From Pokkaliibacter sp. MBI-7 (GTDB lineage Bacteria; Pseudomonadota; Gammaproteobacteria; Pseudomonadales; Balneatricaceae), in contig NZ_JARVTG010000001.1 in NCBI RefSeq assembly GCF_029846635.1, forward strand, positions 1,828,501 through 1,892,500: DNA of 64,000 nt, written 5' to 3'. Made by a program: the position numbers and the translations under genes. Under the pieces are notes generated by a model that had not been told where the DNA came from, searched no databases, and saw only the letters and a program-made list of their open reading frames with translations. Numbering within the stretch: position 1 is the first letter of the stretch; each line of letters begins with the position of its first letter. This document shows, piece by piece, positions 33,792-42,611 of this stretch.

Positions 33792-35636
33792 ATGAAGGCA
33801 TTCGATCTGGCCCCTGCGGCTACTCTGGATCACCTCCGCCGTCAGCTGATTCGTGGCGAGCACATTCCCGACGGCATTCTCCCCGCCAGCATTGCCCGTT
33901 CCTGGACACGTTCGCGTGATGCCGGTATCCATCCCTGGGAGCCGCGTCTCAGCCGTCCGCTGCATACGGAAGAACGTCGCAGCGACAGTGATCAGCTGCT
34001 GTGCGACGTCATGTCCGGCGAGCTGGAACGACTGTGGCAGGCCTTCGGTGGTGATGACTGGACGGTATTCTGTCTGAATCTGCAGGGCGTACTGATCGCC
34101 GGGCGTCAGGCCAGCCCCCGAGGCAGTGTGCATGCTCTGCGTCAGGGTGTGCGGGTCCACGAGGCAGACATCGGCACCACCGCTCCCAGCATTACCCTGA
34201 TCGACGGGCTGCCCATGGTACTGCAGGGTGCTGGTCATTATCTGAAAGAGTTCGAGCGTTTTTACTGTGTGTCCGTGCCCGTTTACGATCATCTGCATCA
34301 ACTGGTTGGCGCGCTGGATCTGACCGGTATCGGCAAGCGCAATACACCACTGGTCATGGAGCAGTTCCAGCGGGCGGCGCTGTGCATCGAAAATCGTCTG
34401 TTTGTCCATCATCTGGCACCCCGTTACCGCCTGCTGAGCCTGCAGCCGGATGCCAGCCAGCTGGGGGCGACCGTACAAGGTCTGCTGGCTGTAGATGATC
34501 AGGGCCGCTTACTGCAGGCCAACTCCGCAGCCCGACGTATGCTGGGCTGGCAGAGCAGCAGCCCTCTGCCGGAATCTCATCGGGATGAACTCAGTCAACG
34601 CCTGCACAGGCTGCTGCGCACTGATGAACCTGACAGACTGGCCCTGCAGGACGGTTCCCATCTGTATGCCCAGCCCTATCAGCCACTCAGCAACCGACGG
34701 CCACGCCACACTGCCAGTCAGCCGGCTGTCCGCACATCCCCGCAGATGAGTGCGCTGCAGTTACCCTGGCAACAGGCCAGCAAGGCCTTCGCGGCAGGTA
34801 TTCCGGTGCTGCTGCAGGGTGAAACCGGCACCGGCAAGGAAGTGTTTGCCCGCCAGCTGCATGATCAGTGCTGTCCGGATGCGCCATTTATTGCCCTCAA
34901 CTGCGCGGCGATTCCTGAAAGCCTGATCGAGGCCGAACTGTTCGGCTACGAGGACGGCAGCTTTACCGGCGCCCGCCGTGGCGGTGCCAGTGGCCGGCTG
35001 GAAGATGCCGACGGGGGTACCCTGTTGCTGGATGAAATCGGCGACATGCCGCTGGCCCTGCAGAGCCGTCTGCTGCGTGTACTGCAGGAACGTCAGGTCA
35101 CCCGGCTGGGCAGTTCACAGCCAAGGCCGGTGTCGTTTCGGCTGATCAGCGCCAGCCATTGTGATCTGCCGCAGATGCTGGCCAGGCGCCTGTTCCGTGC
35201 CGATCTGTTCTACCGCCTCAGCGGCCTCACCGTGACCCTGCCGCCGCTGCGGCAGCGACAGGATTTCAACCAGATACTCGATCTGCTCTGTGCACGTTAT
35301 GGCACCGATATCAGCCTGACCGCCCGCCAGCTGCTGGCCACGCAGCCCTGGCCGGGGAATATCCGCCAGCTGGAGCATTGTGTGCATCTGGCTTCGGTGC
35401 TGGCCAGCCCGGCCGGAACGATAGAGCCACAGCATCTGCCCGGTCTGCAGGCGGCCACACCGTCATCGCCCTGCACGGCAGGTCTTCTGCACGACAACGA
35501 GCTGCAGCTAATTGCCAGCGTGGTCGCTATGCACAACGGCAATCTGGCAGCGGCAGCACGGGAGCTGGGTATTTCCCGCACCACGCTGTACAAGAAAATC
35601 CGCGCCAACCCTCATCTTGCTGAGCGACCGCACTAA
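33792..35636 (+). CDS. Sigma-54-dependent activator, AcoR-like
   Basis: A 614-residue enhancer-binding protein. The N-terminal GAF-like sensor (about residues 60-215: VHEADIGTTAPSITLIDGLPMVLQGAGHYLKEFERFYCVSVPVYDHLHQLVGALDLTG) is as in AcoR, followed by a short PAS-like part (LAVDDQGRLLQANSAARRMLGW). The AAA+ domain has Walker A QGETGTGKE, the loop GSFTGA in place of the usual GAFTGA, and Walker B GGTLLLDEIGDM. A Fis-type helix-turn-helix ends the protein (GNLAAAARELGISRTTLYKKI). It probably activates the dehydrogenase operon upstream. Its TAA stop forms part of the CTAA flank of a MITE. Confidence 0.93.
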   Translation: MKAFDLAPAATLDHLRRQLIRGEHIPDGILPASIARSWTRSRDAGIHPWEPRLSRPLHTEERRSDSDQLLCDVMSGELERLWQAFGGDDWTVFCLNLQGVLIAGRQASPRGSVHALRQGVRVHEADIGTTAPSITLIDGLPMVLQGAGHYLKEFERFYCVSVPVYDHLHQLVGALDLTGIGKRNTPLVMEQFQRAALCIENRLFVHHLAPRYRLLSLQPDASQLGATVQGLLAVDDQGRLLQANSAARRMLGWQSSSPLPESHRDELSQRLHRLLRTDEPDRLALQDGSHLYAQPYQPLSNRRPRHTASQPAVRTSPQMSALQLPWQQASKAFAAGIPVLLQGETGTGKEVFARQLHDQCCPDAPFIALNCAAIPESLIEAELFGYEDGSFTGARRGGASGRLEDADGGTLLLDEIGDMPLALQSRLLRVLQERQVTRLGSSQPRPVSFRLISASHCDLPQMLARRLFRADLFYRLSGLTVTLPPLRQRQDFNQILDLLCARYGTDISLTARQLLATQPWPGNIRQLEHCVHLASVLASPAGTIEPQHLPGLQAATPSSPCTAGLLHDNELQLIASVVAMHNGNLAAAARELGISRTTLYKKIRANPHLAERPH

Positions 35637-35776
35637 CAGGCTGTTGAAAATCTATCTGCGTTGCCGAATACCGCGTCAAAAACAGGCTCAAAATGCTCAT
35701 TTAGCTCACTAAACTCCGCTTTTTCGCCTGTTGTTTCCTTGTCTCGGCTGCCTCGATAACGTTTTTCAACAGCCTG
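35637..35776 (+). mobile_element. 140-bp MITE-like repeat, copy 1
   Basis: A non-coding element with terminal inverted repeats CAGGCTGTTGAAAA / TTTTCAACAGCCTG, flanked on both sides by CTAA (35633-35636 and 35777-35780), consistent with a 4-base target duplication. An inner AACAGGC/GCCTGTT pair gives it a second hairpin. A near-identical copy of the same length and orientation lies at 42612. Confidence 0.85.
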
Positions 35777-35869
35777 CTAAGGGAACGACGGCCCTGTGCT
35801 ACACATTTTGTGCACAAATAGTAGCCAGGTGACTTGGCCATACTGCCGTCATCTGCTAGATTCTGCAGC

Positions 35870-36050
35870 GTTCTTGGGGGAGTAATCACCCGGCCTGTCC
35901 GGGATGGCTGTCAACAGTCTCCGAATCCGTCAGCGGATTTGTGGCAGTCATGTTCCATACCAGCCTGCTGGCAGGAATTGATGAGACCTGAGATACCCGA
36001 CCTTTGCAGGGTGGCAAGGTGCGGTGTATCTCTCGTCTTTAGCCACCCTG
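35870..36050 (+). ncRNA. Probable yybP-ykoY (manganese) riboswitch
   Basis: Upstream of the antiporter gene, GGGGGAGTAA (35876-35885) and a later TGATGAGACCTGAG (35979-35992) match the two conserved loops of this class. Between them are hairpins CCCGG/CCGGG (35889-35903) and AATCCG/CGGATT (35924-35939). The expression platform has a stem GAGATAC/GTATCTC enclosing ACCTTTGC/GCAAGGT, and an alternative pairing GGGTGGC (36009-36015) with GCCACCC (36042-36048) next to the ribosome binding site. Class assigned from memory of the consensus, not by a search. Confidence 0.65.
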
Positions 36051-36060
36051 AGAGTCTGTT

Positions 36061-37035
36061 ATGCTACTTGCCCTGCTTGCTATCCTCGGCGGTCTCGCCG
36101 TTCTGGTCTGGAGTGCCGACAAATTCGTCGATGGCGCTGCCGCCACCGCCCGCCACTTTGGCATGCCTCCCCTGCTTATCGGTATGGTCATCATCGGCTT
36201 CGGTACATCAGCACCGGAAATGGTGGTCTCCGCCCTTGCCGCCAGTGATGGCAATCCCGGCCTGGCGCTGGGTAACGCCTACGGCTCCAACATCACCAAT
36301 ATCGCCCTGATCCTCGGCCTGGTGGCCATCATCAGCCCCATCGCCGTACATTCTCAGGTACTGAAAAAGGAACTGCCGGTGCTGATGGGCGTTACCCTGC
36401 TGGCCGCCTGGCAGCTGTGGGATGGCGAGCTGAGCCGGATGGACGCGGTAGTGTTGCTGGTGGTGTTCTTCGCGCTGATGGGCTGGAGTATTTATCAGGG
36501 CATGCAGGGTAAGGACGATGCCCTGGGCGCAGAGGTGGACAGCGAGCTGCTGGAACATCCGATGCCACTGAAAAGCGCCTTGCTGTGGCTGCTGGTGGGG
36601 CTGGTGCTACTGATCATCAGCTCACGCTTTCTGGTATGGGGCGCGGTGGAAATTGCCCATGCCTTCGGCGTCAGTGATCTGATTATCGGCCTGACCATCG
36701 TGGCCGTGGGTACCTCACTGCCGGAGCTGGCGTCGTCACTGATGGCTATTCGCAAGAACGAGCATGATCTGGCCCTGGGCAACGTGATCGGCTCCAACCT
36801 GTTCAACACCCTGGCGGTCGTGGGTATCGCGGCAGCCATTCACCCGCTGGCGGTCGATCACACCGTGCTGCTGCGCGACTGGACGCTGATGGCCGTGCTG
36901 ACAGCATCGCTGTTTGTGCTCGGTTACGGCTTCAAAGGCAAACAGGGGCGGATCAACCGGGTGGAGGGCGCTCTGCTGATGGCCGTCTATCTGGGTTATA
37001 GCGGCTATCTGGCCTACACCGTGATCAGCGCCTGA
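36061..37035 (+). CDS. Calcium/sodium antiporter (CaCA family, YrbG-like)
   Basis: A 324-residue inner-membrane exchanger with ten hydrophobic segments and two alpha-repeats: GFGTSAPEMVVSALAASDGNPGLALGNAYGSNITNIALILG near residue 45 and AVGTSLPELASSLMAIRKNEHDLALGNVIGSNLFNTLAVVG near 215. These hold the acidic and asparagine residues that bind cation. A central acidic loop separates the halves. The probable riboswitch upstream suggests control by a divalent metal, perhaps Mn2+, and raises the chance that the protein exports manganese. Confidence 0.94.
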   Translation: MLLALLAILGGLAVLVWSADKFVDGAAATARHFGMPPLLIGMVIIGFGTSAPEMVVSALAASDGNPGLALGNAYGSNITNIALILGLVAIISPIAVHSQVLKKELPVLMGVTLLAAWQLWDGELSRMDAVVLLVVFFALMGWSIYQGMQGKDDALGAEVDSELLEHPMPLKSALLWLLVGLVLLIISSRFLVWGAVEIAHAFGVSDLIIGLTIVAVGTSLPELASSLMAIRKNEHDLALGNVIGSNLFNTLAVVGIAAAIHPLAVDHTVLLRDWTLMAVLTASLFVLGYGFKGKQGRINRVEGALLMAVYLGYSGYLAYTVISA

Positions 37036-37061
37036 GTTTCTCTTCAGGAGCCGAGGCGTCA

Positions 37062-37871
37062 TCACTCCCTGACCAGCCACTGCTGCAGCACCGACCAGCG
37101 GCAGCAGTGGTGATCCTCCCCGGGGATCACCGTCAGCTCAATAGGTATCGCGGCCAGCGCCGATGTCAGCGTGGCCAACGGGACGTTGTCATCCCGCTGC
37201 CCCAGTACCAGCACACGTCTGACGCCGTCCCGCCACTGCCGCTGTGTGGCAGGGTTGATCGAATCGGTCAGCAGGGAATAGTCATGGGCGCGACTCCAGG
37301 CATCAATATCCAGCGGTGCCGCAATGGCCAGTACTGACGTCACTGCGGGCACCCTTTCCGCCACCAGCACCGCCAGCACCCCACCACCGGAATAACCCAC
37401 CAGCTTGACCTGCCGCGGCGGTACAGGCTGCTGTGCCAGCCAGCCTTGCAGCGCCACAGCCATGCGCGCCACGACCTCTTCACTGTACCGCCCCAGTGTC
37501 CACAGACGAGCAGAGCAAGGCGGGCTGGCATCGGTATTGAAATAACAGGGGCGCCCCAGATACAGCGCACCGTCCTTATCCTGCAGTAACCAGTCCAGCG
37601 CGGGAGTACGATCAGGGGTCGGGTCGGCAGACACATAACGACCATGGGCCAGCCAGGGTCGCCCGTCGCCCTCGATATAGATATGCAGCACCGCCGGATC
37701 ACGTGGCGTGCGCTGAAAACTCTGCAAATGAAAGGGGGTGGCAGTGAGCACTTCACTGCGCAACCCACCGGCAATGGCACGCTGTTTTGCCTGTTCGGCC
37801 AGACTGGCACAGCCAGTGAGGCCGAACAGACACCCCAGCACCAGCAGCAATCTGCTCATCCCTGTTGTCAA
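37062..37871 (-). CDS. Lipoprotein alpha/beta hydrolase
   Basis: A 269-residue protein with a lipoprotein signal (LLLVLGCLFGLTGCASL; lipobox LTGC). The hydrolase elbow is VKLVGYSGGGVLAVLVAERV (nucleophile Ser in GYSGG), with LHIYIEGDGRPW before it and a His near the end (PGEDHHCC). The start is uncertain: a TTG at 37871 has GGGAGGG 10 bases upstream, while the in-frame ATG at 37859 has the AGGG too close. Substrate unknown. Converges with the antiporter gene. Confidence 0.82.
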   Translation of the reverse strand: MTTGMSRLLLVLGCLFGLTGCASLAEQAKQRAIAGGLRSEVLTATPFHLQSFQRTPRDPAVLHIYIEGDGRPWLAHGRYVSADPTPDRTPALDWLLQDKDGALYLGRPCYFNTDASPPCSARLWTLGRYSEEVVARMAVALQGWLAQQPVPPRQVKLVGYSGGGVLAVLVAERVPAVTSVLAIAAPLDIDAWSRAHDYSLLTDSINPATQRQWRDGVRRVLVLGQRDDNVPLATLTSALAAIPIELTVIPGEDHHCCRWSVLQQWLVRE

Positions 37872-37998
37872 CGCGTTGCTGCCCTCCCTGCCCGGAATGG
37901 AGAAGTAATGTGTCAGACCTGATCGCCGTGACGACTACTGATCGCGGTAACCAGAACTGGCCGCTGTGGCTAGAACTGATAGCTGTGGGTTTACACAG

Positions 37999-40014
37999 CT
38001 AAAACTGATAGTTGTAGCGCAGCTGCAGTGAATGCTCGCGATAGTCATCGTTGCCGTACAAGCCTTCGATTCTGATGGTCAGGTTACTGTTGGTATTGAA
38101 ATCCTTGCGCACCCCGACGCCGATGCGGGCATAGTCACTGGGATTACCCGCAATATCTGTCTTCAACACCTGCGACGGATCACCGGCAAACACCGCCGAG
38201 ATGGAGCGGCCACCGTCGTTAAACTCATGCTCCCAGGCCAGATACAGCTCGCCCTGCGTGGTGGGATTGAAGGTATAGAGAATACGGCTGCCCACTTCTG
38301 ACAACACTGAGTCGGTACTCTGGCTGCTGATACTGAGATCGGCCGAGCTGCCGGACTCGGTATAACCCTTGATTTTCAGGTGGGAATAATCGAGACGCAC
38401 GAAGGGTTGCAGCCCCCATTTGCCGTACGCCAGATCCTTGCTGACGCCGACCGATGCCGACCACAGGTCGCCGTGGGTATCACCATTGGCCACTCCGAAC
38501 CCGGTATTGCGGCTGGTGTCGTACTTGATGTTGCTGTAGCCGATCACCGTTTCCAGAAACAGCGCCGGGATCATCTCATAGGAGGAGTAGGCCATCAGAC
38601 TGTAGGTGTCGGCATTGGAGCCATCACCGTTATCGACGCTGGCATCGGCATTGGAATAGCCAAAGGCGGCGCCGACCTGCGTCCGGCTGCTGACATAACG
38701 GTCAAAGCCCAGCACCAGACTGTAGTTGTCGCTCTTGTAGCCATCGGCATTGCCACTGGCACCCTGCTTGGTGCGGGAATAAATGCCCTGAATAAACATG
38801 CCGGAGTCAGACGCATCCGCCGAGGCGGCCCCGCCACTGCTGCCTGTTCCTCCACCCAGCTGCAACTCACTGCCGCCCACGCCCACCAGTCCCACGCCGT
38901 TCATGCCCATGCGCTTCTGGCCCAGCCGCAGGCTCAGCAAGCGCCGGACGGCCTGCACACTCTGCATCGATGAGGTGGTCAGCTGGCCGTTATTGACCGG
39001 TGTCAGACGACGCAGACGACTGCGCAGCACATCGGGGTCGGTGCTTTCTGCCAGACTGGAAGCGACCTCCTGCAGGGGTTCACAGTCAGTCACGATCAGC
39101 ACCGCGCAGGCCTGTGCTGCGGCCCCCGACGCCGAGTCACAGTCAATGCCGACCAGTGACGGCTGCTCCGAGGCAATCTGCGCAATCAGCGCAGCAAACT
39201 CGGCAGACAGCGCCGCCAGCGCCGTGGGGTCGAGATAAACACTGCGCAGCTGATCAATGTCCATGGCCGTACCCCCGGAACTCAGGGCAATCTCGGTATA
39301 GTCAGACTGGGTAGTGTCAAAGGTCGGTACCAGCACATAGCCCTGCACCTTGGAAATCACCCCGTTGCTATCCTCGACATAGGCATAGCCGGTATCGGGG
39401 TCCGCACCGACCACCGCAATGGCGGTGTTGCCATTCTTGTCGGTGAAATGCTGACTGACCACCACATGCAGTACGGTCTTGTTAGTGGTCAGCTGACTGA
39501 CGACGGACGCCTTATCGACCGTGGGGGTCAGATCAGCCGAGTCATTATCACGGTCTTCATCAGTGATCAGCAGAATGGATGATCCGGCATTGGCGCGGAA
39601 TTCGTAGTTGCGATAGATGTAGTCGATGGCGCGGTAGCCGTCTTCGGTACTGCCCGAGACGGCCAGCTGTGGGGTCACCGCATCCAGTTCAGCAGAGGTT
39701 CCGAAATTACTGGCACTGTCCAGCGTGAAGTAGTGATAAAGCGCTGAGGAGGTGGTTTCACGCCCGCCCTCACTGGCCGTTGCCGTATCGGAGGGGCTGC
39801 CACCAAACCCCATCAGGCCGAACTGATTGGTGGTAATACCCTGATCATTGAGCAGCTGGTCGATATTCTTGATATAGCTGCCGATAAAATCCTGTTCACC
39901 GGACATGGAGCCCGACTCATCAATGGCCACCACCATATCGAAGGTCGACGCCGCCAGGGCGCAGGTAGACAACGCACTGCCGCAAAGAATTGCGGCAAGG
40001 GGAGTGAGTTTCAT
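37999..40014 (-). CDS. von Willebrand A-domain autotransporter
   Basis: A 671-residue protein with a signal peptide (LAAILCGSALSTCALAA). Residues about 22-290 form a vWA domain with an intact metal site (FDMVVAIDESGSMSGEQDF; later SSILLITDEDRDND). A helical linker holding SLRLGQKRMGMNGVGLVGVGG leads into a C-terminal autotransporter barrel (about 405-671) ending ...LQLRYNYQF. A vWA passenger is unusual for autotransporters, whose passengers are normally beta-helices. It would display a metal-dependent binding domain at the surface or keep it in the periplasm. Start set by AAAGGAATC. Third gene of an operon with a FecR protein and a TPR-barrel protein. Confidence 0.85.
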   Translation of the reverse strand: MKLTPLAAILCGSALSTCALAASTFDMVVAIDESGSMSGEQDFIGSYIKNIDQLLNDQGITTNQFGLMGFGGSPSDTATASEGGRETTSSALYHYFTLDSASNFGTSAELDAVTPQLAVSGSTEDGYRAIDYIYRNYEFRANAGSSILLITDEDRDNDSADLTPTVDKASVVSQLTTNKTVLHVVVSQHFTDKNGNTAIAVVGADPDTGYAYVEDSNGVISKVQGYVLVPTFDTTQSDYTEIALSSGGTAMDIDQLRSVYLDPTALAALSAEFAALIAQIASEQPSLVGIDCDSASGAAAQACAVLIVTDCEPLQEVASSLAESTDPDVLRSRLRRLTPVNNGQLTTSSMQSVQAVRRLLSLRLGQKRMGMNGVGLVGVGGSELQLGGGTGSSGGAASADASDSGMFIQGIYSRTKQGASGNADGYKSDNYSLVLGFDRYVSSRTQVGAAFGYSNADASVDNGDGSNADTYSLMAYSSYEMIPALFLETVIGYSNIKYDTSRNTGFGVANGDTHGDLWSASVGVSKDLAYGKWGLQPFVRLDYSHLKIKGYTESGSSADLSISSQSTDSVLSEVGSRILYTFNPTTQGELYLAWEHEFNDGGRSISAVFAGDPSQVLKTDIAGNPSDYARIGVGVRKDFNTNSNLTIRIEGLYGNDDYREHSLQLRYNYQF

Positions 40015-40173
40015 GACTGATTCCTTTGCTCGTGCCTGAATGCCGGTGCCTGTCTGCACACCTTGGCAAAAATCGTCTGGGCAGGGACAACTCACTCCTG
40101 CGGGCAGGTGGCAGGCCACCTGCCGTTACCGCCTGTATTCTTCGCTACATTTATTCTTCACTGCGTGACCCGC

Positions 40174-41019
40174 TCAGTCCGCTACCGGCGTTTCATTCGA
40201 GGACGTGTTGGTATTGCTGGAGCCGCTGCAACGATCGCAGGGCTCCTTCGACAGCACCTCGGGCTGACTGAGATGATCACCGCGCACCGGCAGCACGCCG
40301 GTATCCAGCATGCGCTGCACTTCCGCACTGACATCGCCCGCAGGCACCAGCCCGCGCAGCATCGGCGGTGGCACATCGAGCAGGGTCAGACGGCCGGTGT
40401 GGCGATCAATAAAGAAAAAGTGCGGACTGCTGACCACCTGCTCCTGGCTGTTGGCGCCATGCGGGCGTATCCCAATGGCACCGGAGTAGACGCCCCCCGC
40501 CAGCCCTTCCTGACTGTTGAAATCCCGCGCACAGCGCAGATCGCAGTACAGCAGCTGATAGTGGGTACCACGGATACCGATGGATGCCACCGGCGTCTCC
40601 AGCTGGTAGCTGGCCGGATCGCTCTTGCCAATCTGGCCGGACAGGGTGCGCATGCCGCCCTTCACCAGCTCCATAAAGGCCTGCCCGTCCTGCGGACGCT
40701 GGGCATTGAACTGATAGGTCTTAAGCTGAAACACCGACTCCGGCGTCAGGGCGATAATGGCGTTATCGATCATCCGCACCTGCAGCTGGCTGTCGGCAGC
40801 GGTTTCCAGGGTATCGTCAGCCACAACCGCATCGCGGCGTGCCAGGGGCCGCACGGTGCCATCGGCGGCACGCGCCTGCGTCTGGCCGGTACTGAGCAGC
40901 ACCTTACCAACACTGTCGGCGGCCACGACCGGCGACACGGCACTGATCAGCAGCATGGCACTGGCCAGAGCCATTCCCTGCAGCGCCCATCCTGCGGCCT
41001 GCCGGCTCCGCGCTGTCAT
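40174..41019 (-). CDS. FecR-domain protein, periplasmic
   Basis: A 281-residue exported protein (signal peptide ending VSPVVAADS). The FecR domain spans about residues 35-150: VGKVLLSTGQTQARAADGTVRPLARRDAVVADDTLETAADSQLQVRMIDNAIIALTPESVFQLKTYQF and LVKGGMRTLSGQIGKSDPASYQLETPVASIGIRGTHY. There is no sigma-factor-binding N-terminus, so it is not an anti-sigma protein. Cys pairs (CDLRC, CDRC) may form disulfides. ATG 41019 is preferred (GGGGAG and a better signal peptide); ATG 41052 also has AGGAG and would overlap the gene before. Middle gene of the surface operon. Confidence 0.85.
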   Translation of the reverse strand: MTARSRQAAGWALQGMALASAMLLISAVSPVVAADSVGKVLLSTGQTQARAADGTVRPLARRDAVVADDTLETAADSQLQVRMIDNAIIALTPESVFQLKTYQFNAQRPQDGQAFMELVKGGMRTLSGQIGKSDPASYQLETPVASIGIRGTHYQLLYCDLRCARDFNSQEGLAGGVYSGAIGIRPHGANSQEQVVSSPHFFFIDRHTGRLTLLDVPPPMLRGLVPAGDVSAEVQRMLDTGVLPVRGDHLSQPEVLSKEPCDRCSGSSNTNTSSNETPVAD

Positions 41020-41038
41020 GACGGGGCGCTCCCCATGC

Positions 41039-42361
41039 TTAGCGGAAGTCATAGCGCACTCCTGTCTGAATCAGATGACGGGTGTAGTCGTAGTATTCGA
41101 TGTTGGAGTCATTGCGGATCAGGCGATAACCGCCGGTCCAGCTCCAGGCTTTGTTGAAGTGCCAGCGCAGATCAATATTGAAGGCGCTGTAGTCATCCTC
41201 ACGGCGTTCGTTGTAGATGCTGTTGGTGCCGTCATAGCGGCTGTTGAGGTAGTGCACAGACACGACCGTGTCGAGTTGTTCCAGCAGGGGCACCACTACC
41301 CCGGCCTGAGCGCCGATAAAGCGCCGGTCGGTATTGTTGTGCGCCTCTTCGCTGTCGTTATCTGCCTCATCCTGACCGTAGTAGGCACCGGCAAACCAGG
41401 TGGCCGACTGCTCGGTCGGCCCGCTGAACACCAGATTGACCCCGCCCAGCCATTGCACGCTGTCGCGGTCATCCAGCTCATAGTTGAGATCATGCACCCC
41501 GACAAAGGTGCCCAGACGCAGCTGCGCCGTGCTCTGAAAACCCCATTCACCGGTGACGCCGACGCGGGTCAGCGCGTTGTCGCCATCCAGCCGTTCATGG
41601 CCAGACTGCAGGGTGACTTTCCAGTGTTGCCGCTCATAGTCCCAACGACTGCCCAGATTGAGGTTTAGCTTGAAGGTATCCTGATCGGTACGGTCAAAGT
41701 AACTGAGGTTCTCCGCCCGGCCGTCAGCAAACAGGGTCTGGCTGTCGGACAACGGATGGTCATAGCGCCCGCCCGCTGCCAGTCCGAAGTAGCCGTCACT
41801 TTCTTCCAGACTGTCGGCGTTGATTACCGCCAGTGACGGCTGCTGATAAGGCCCCTGAGTCGCGTTGGAGTCCTGCCCGATAAAGGCTTCGACATAGCCC
41901 TGCAAGCCTTCCTGCCGCCCCCCGATGCCCAGCTCTCTCAGACGTTTGCGGGCTTCGGTGGCCAGCCCCGGTGAAGGATGGCGATTGAGTACCAGATACA
42001 GCTCCTTCCTGGCTGGCTGCTGTTGCTCCATGGCCAGATAGGTCTGCGCCAGCAACCAGTGGACCTCTGCACTGTCCGTACTTTGCTGCACACGCTCCAG
42101 TGCAAACAGCGCCTCCCCGGTCTGACCGCTGGCCAGCGCCGCCTGCGCATAGAGCTGATCAAACTGCGGATCGCCCTCCCACTCGCCACGGAACTGGCGG
42201 GCGACAAACCAGGCCTGAGTCGTATTGCCGTGAGCCAGCAGGCTGCGCAGGGCGTCCAGCGGGTCTGCTGCCTGCCCCGACTGCCAGGGCAGCAGTCCCA
42301 TCAGGCCCAGACCCAGCAGCAGTCGCCGAGGGCCGCTGGCAGAAAGGTAAAAGCGCTTCAT
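41039..42361 (-). CDS. TPR / outer-membrane barrel protein (Slam-like architecture)
   Basis: A 440-residue protein with a signal peptide (LLLGLGLMGLLPWQSGQAADP). Residues about 33-145 are TPR-like helices (FDQLYAQAALASGQTGEALFALERVQQSTDSAEVHWLLAQTYLAMEQQQPARKELYLVL); the rest is beta-strand sequence with a barrel end RHLIQTGVRYDFR. EAFIGQDSNATQ at the start of the barrel is like Slam/DUF560 proteins, which move proteins to the cell surface. First gene of the operon; it might help place or anchor the autotransporter. Confidence 0.78.
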   Translation of the reverse strand: MKRFYLSASGPRRLLLGLGLMGLLPWQSGQAADPLDALRSLLAHGNTTQAWFVARQFRGEWEGDPQFDQLYAQAALASGQTGEALFALERVQQSTDSAEVHWLLAQTYLAMEQQQPARKELYLVLNRHPSPGLATEARKRLRELGIGGRQEGLQGYVEAFIGQDSNATQGPYQQPSLAVINADSLEESDGYFGLAAGGRYDHPLSDSQTLFADGRAENLSYFDRTDQDTFKLNLNLGSRWDYERQHWKVTLQSGHERLDGDNALTRVGVTGEWGFQSTAQLRLGTFVGVHDLNYELDDRDSVQWLGGVNLVFSGPTEQSATWFAGAYYGQDEADNDSEEAHNNTDRRFIGAQAGVVVPLLEQLDTVVSVHYLNSRYDGTNSIYNERREDDYSAFNIDLRWHFNKAWSWTGGYRLIRNDSNIEYYDYTRHLIQTGVRYDFR

Positions 42362-42434
42362 TGACGTCTCCTTGCATTGGGGATGCAGATGCGTCGTGCG
42401 ACTGGAAAAGGACACAGCGGTCAGAATCACCGCC

Positions 42435-42464
42435 TCTATGTCAATCCGTTGCAAAAAATGTCAA
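42435..42464 (-). promoter_or_regulatory. Possible sigma-70 promoter of the surface operon
   Basis: On the minus strand a perfect -35 TTGACA (42464-42459) is followed after 17-18 bases by ACATAG/CATAGA. A second TTGACA overlaps the -10 region and TTGACG lies just upstream, so the motif is repeated. Strength uncertain. Confidence 0.4.
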
Positions 42465-42611
42465 CTAATCGTCAATAAAGATAGCAGCGTGAAAAGACCT
42501 CGCAGGGAAGACACGTCGATTCAATGCTGAAAATATTTACTGCAGCGCGACATGAAGATTCAAATCACTCAACTACCAGTGCAGTAGACAGAACGATCAC
42601 TGACCGCCTAA

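Noticed and set aside
35637..35776. Remnant of a full insertion sequence or a REP element
   Set aside because: No transposase remnant, and length (140 bp), terminal repeats and CTAA flanks fit a MITE better than a short REP.
40174..41052. FecR protein as an anti-sigma partner of an ECF sigma factor
   Set aside because: No ECF sigma gene next to it, no N-terminal DUF4880-like part and no single membrane helix arrangement of FecR proper.
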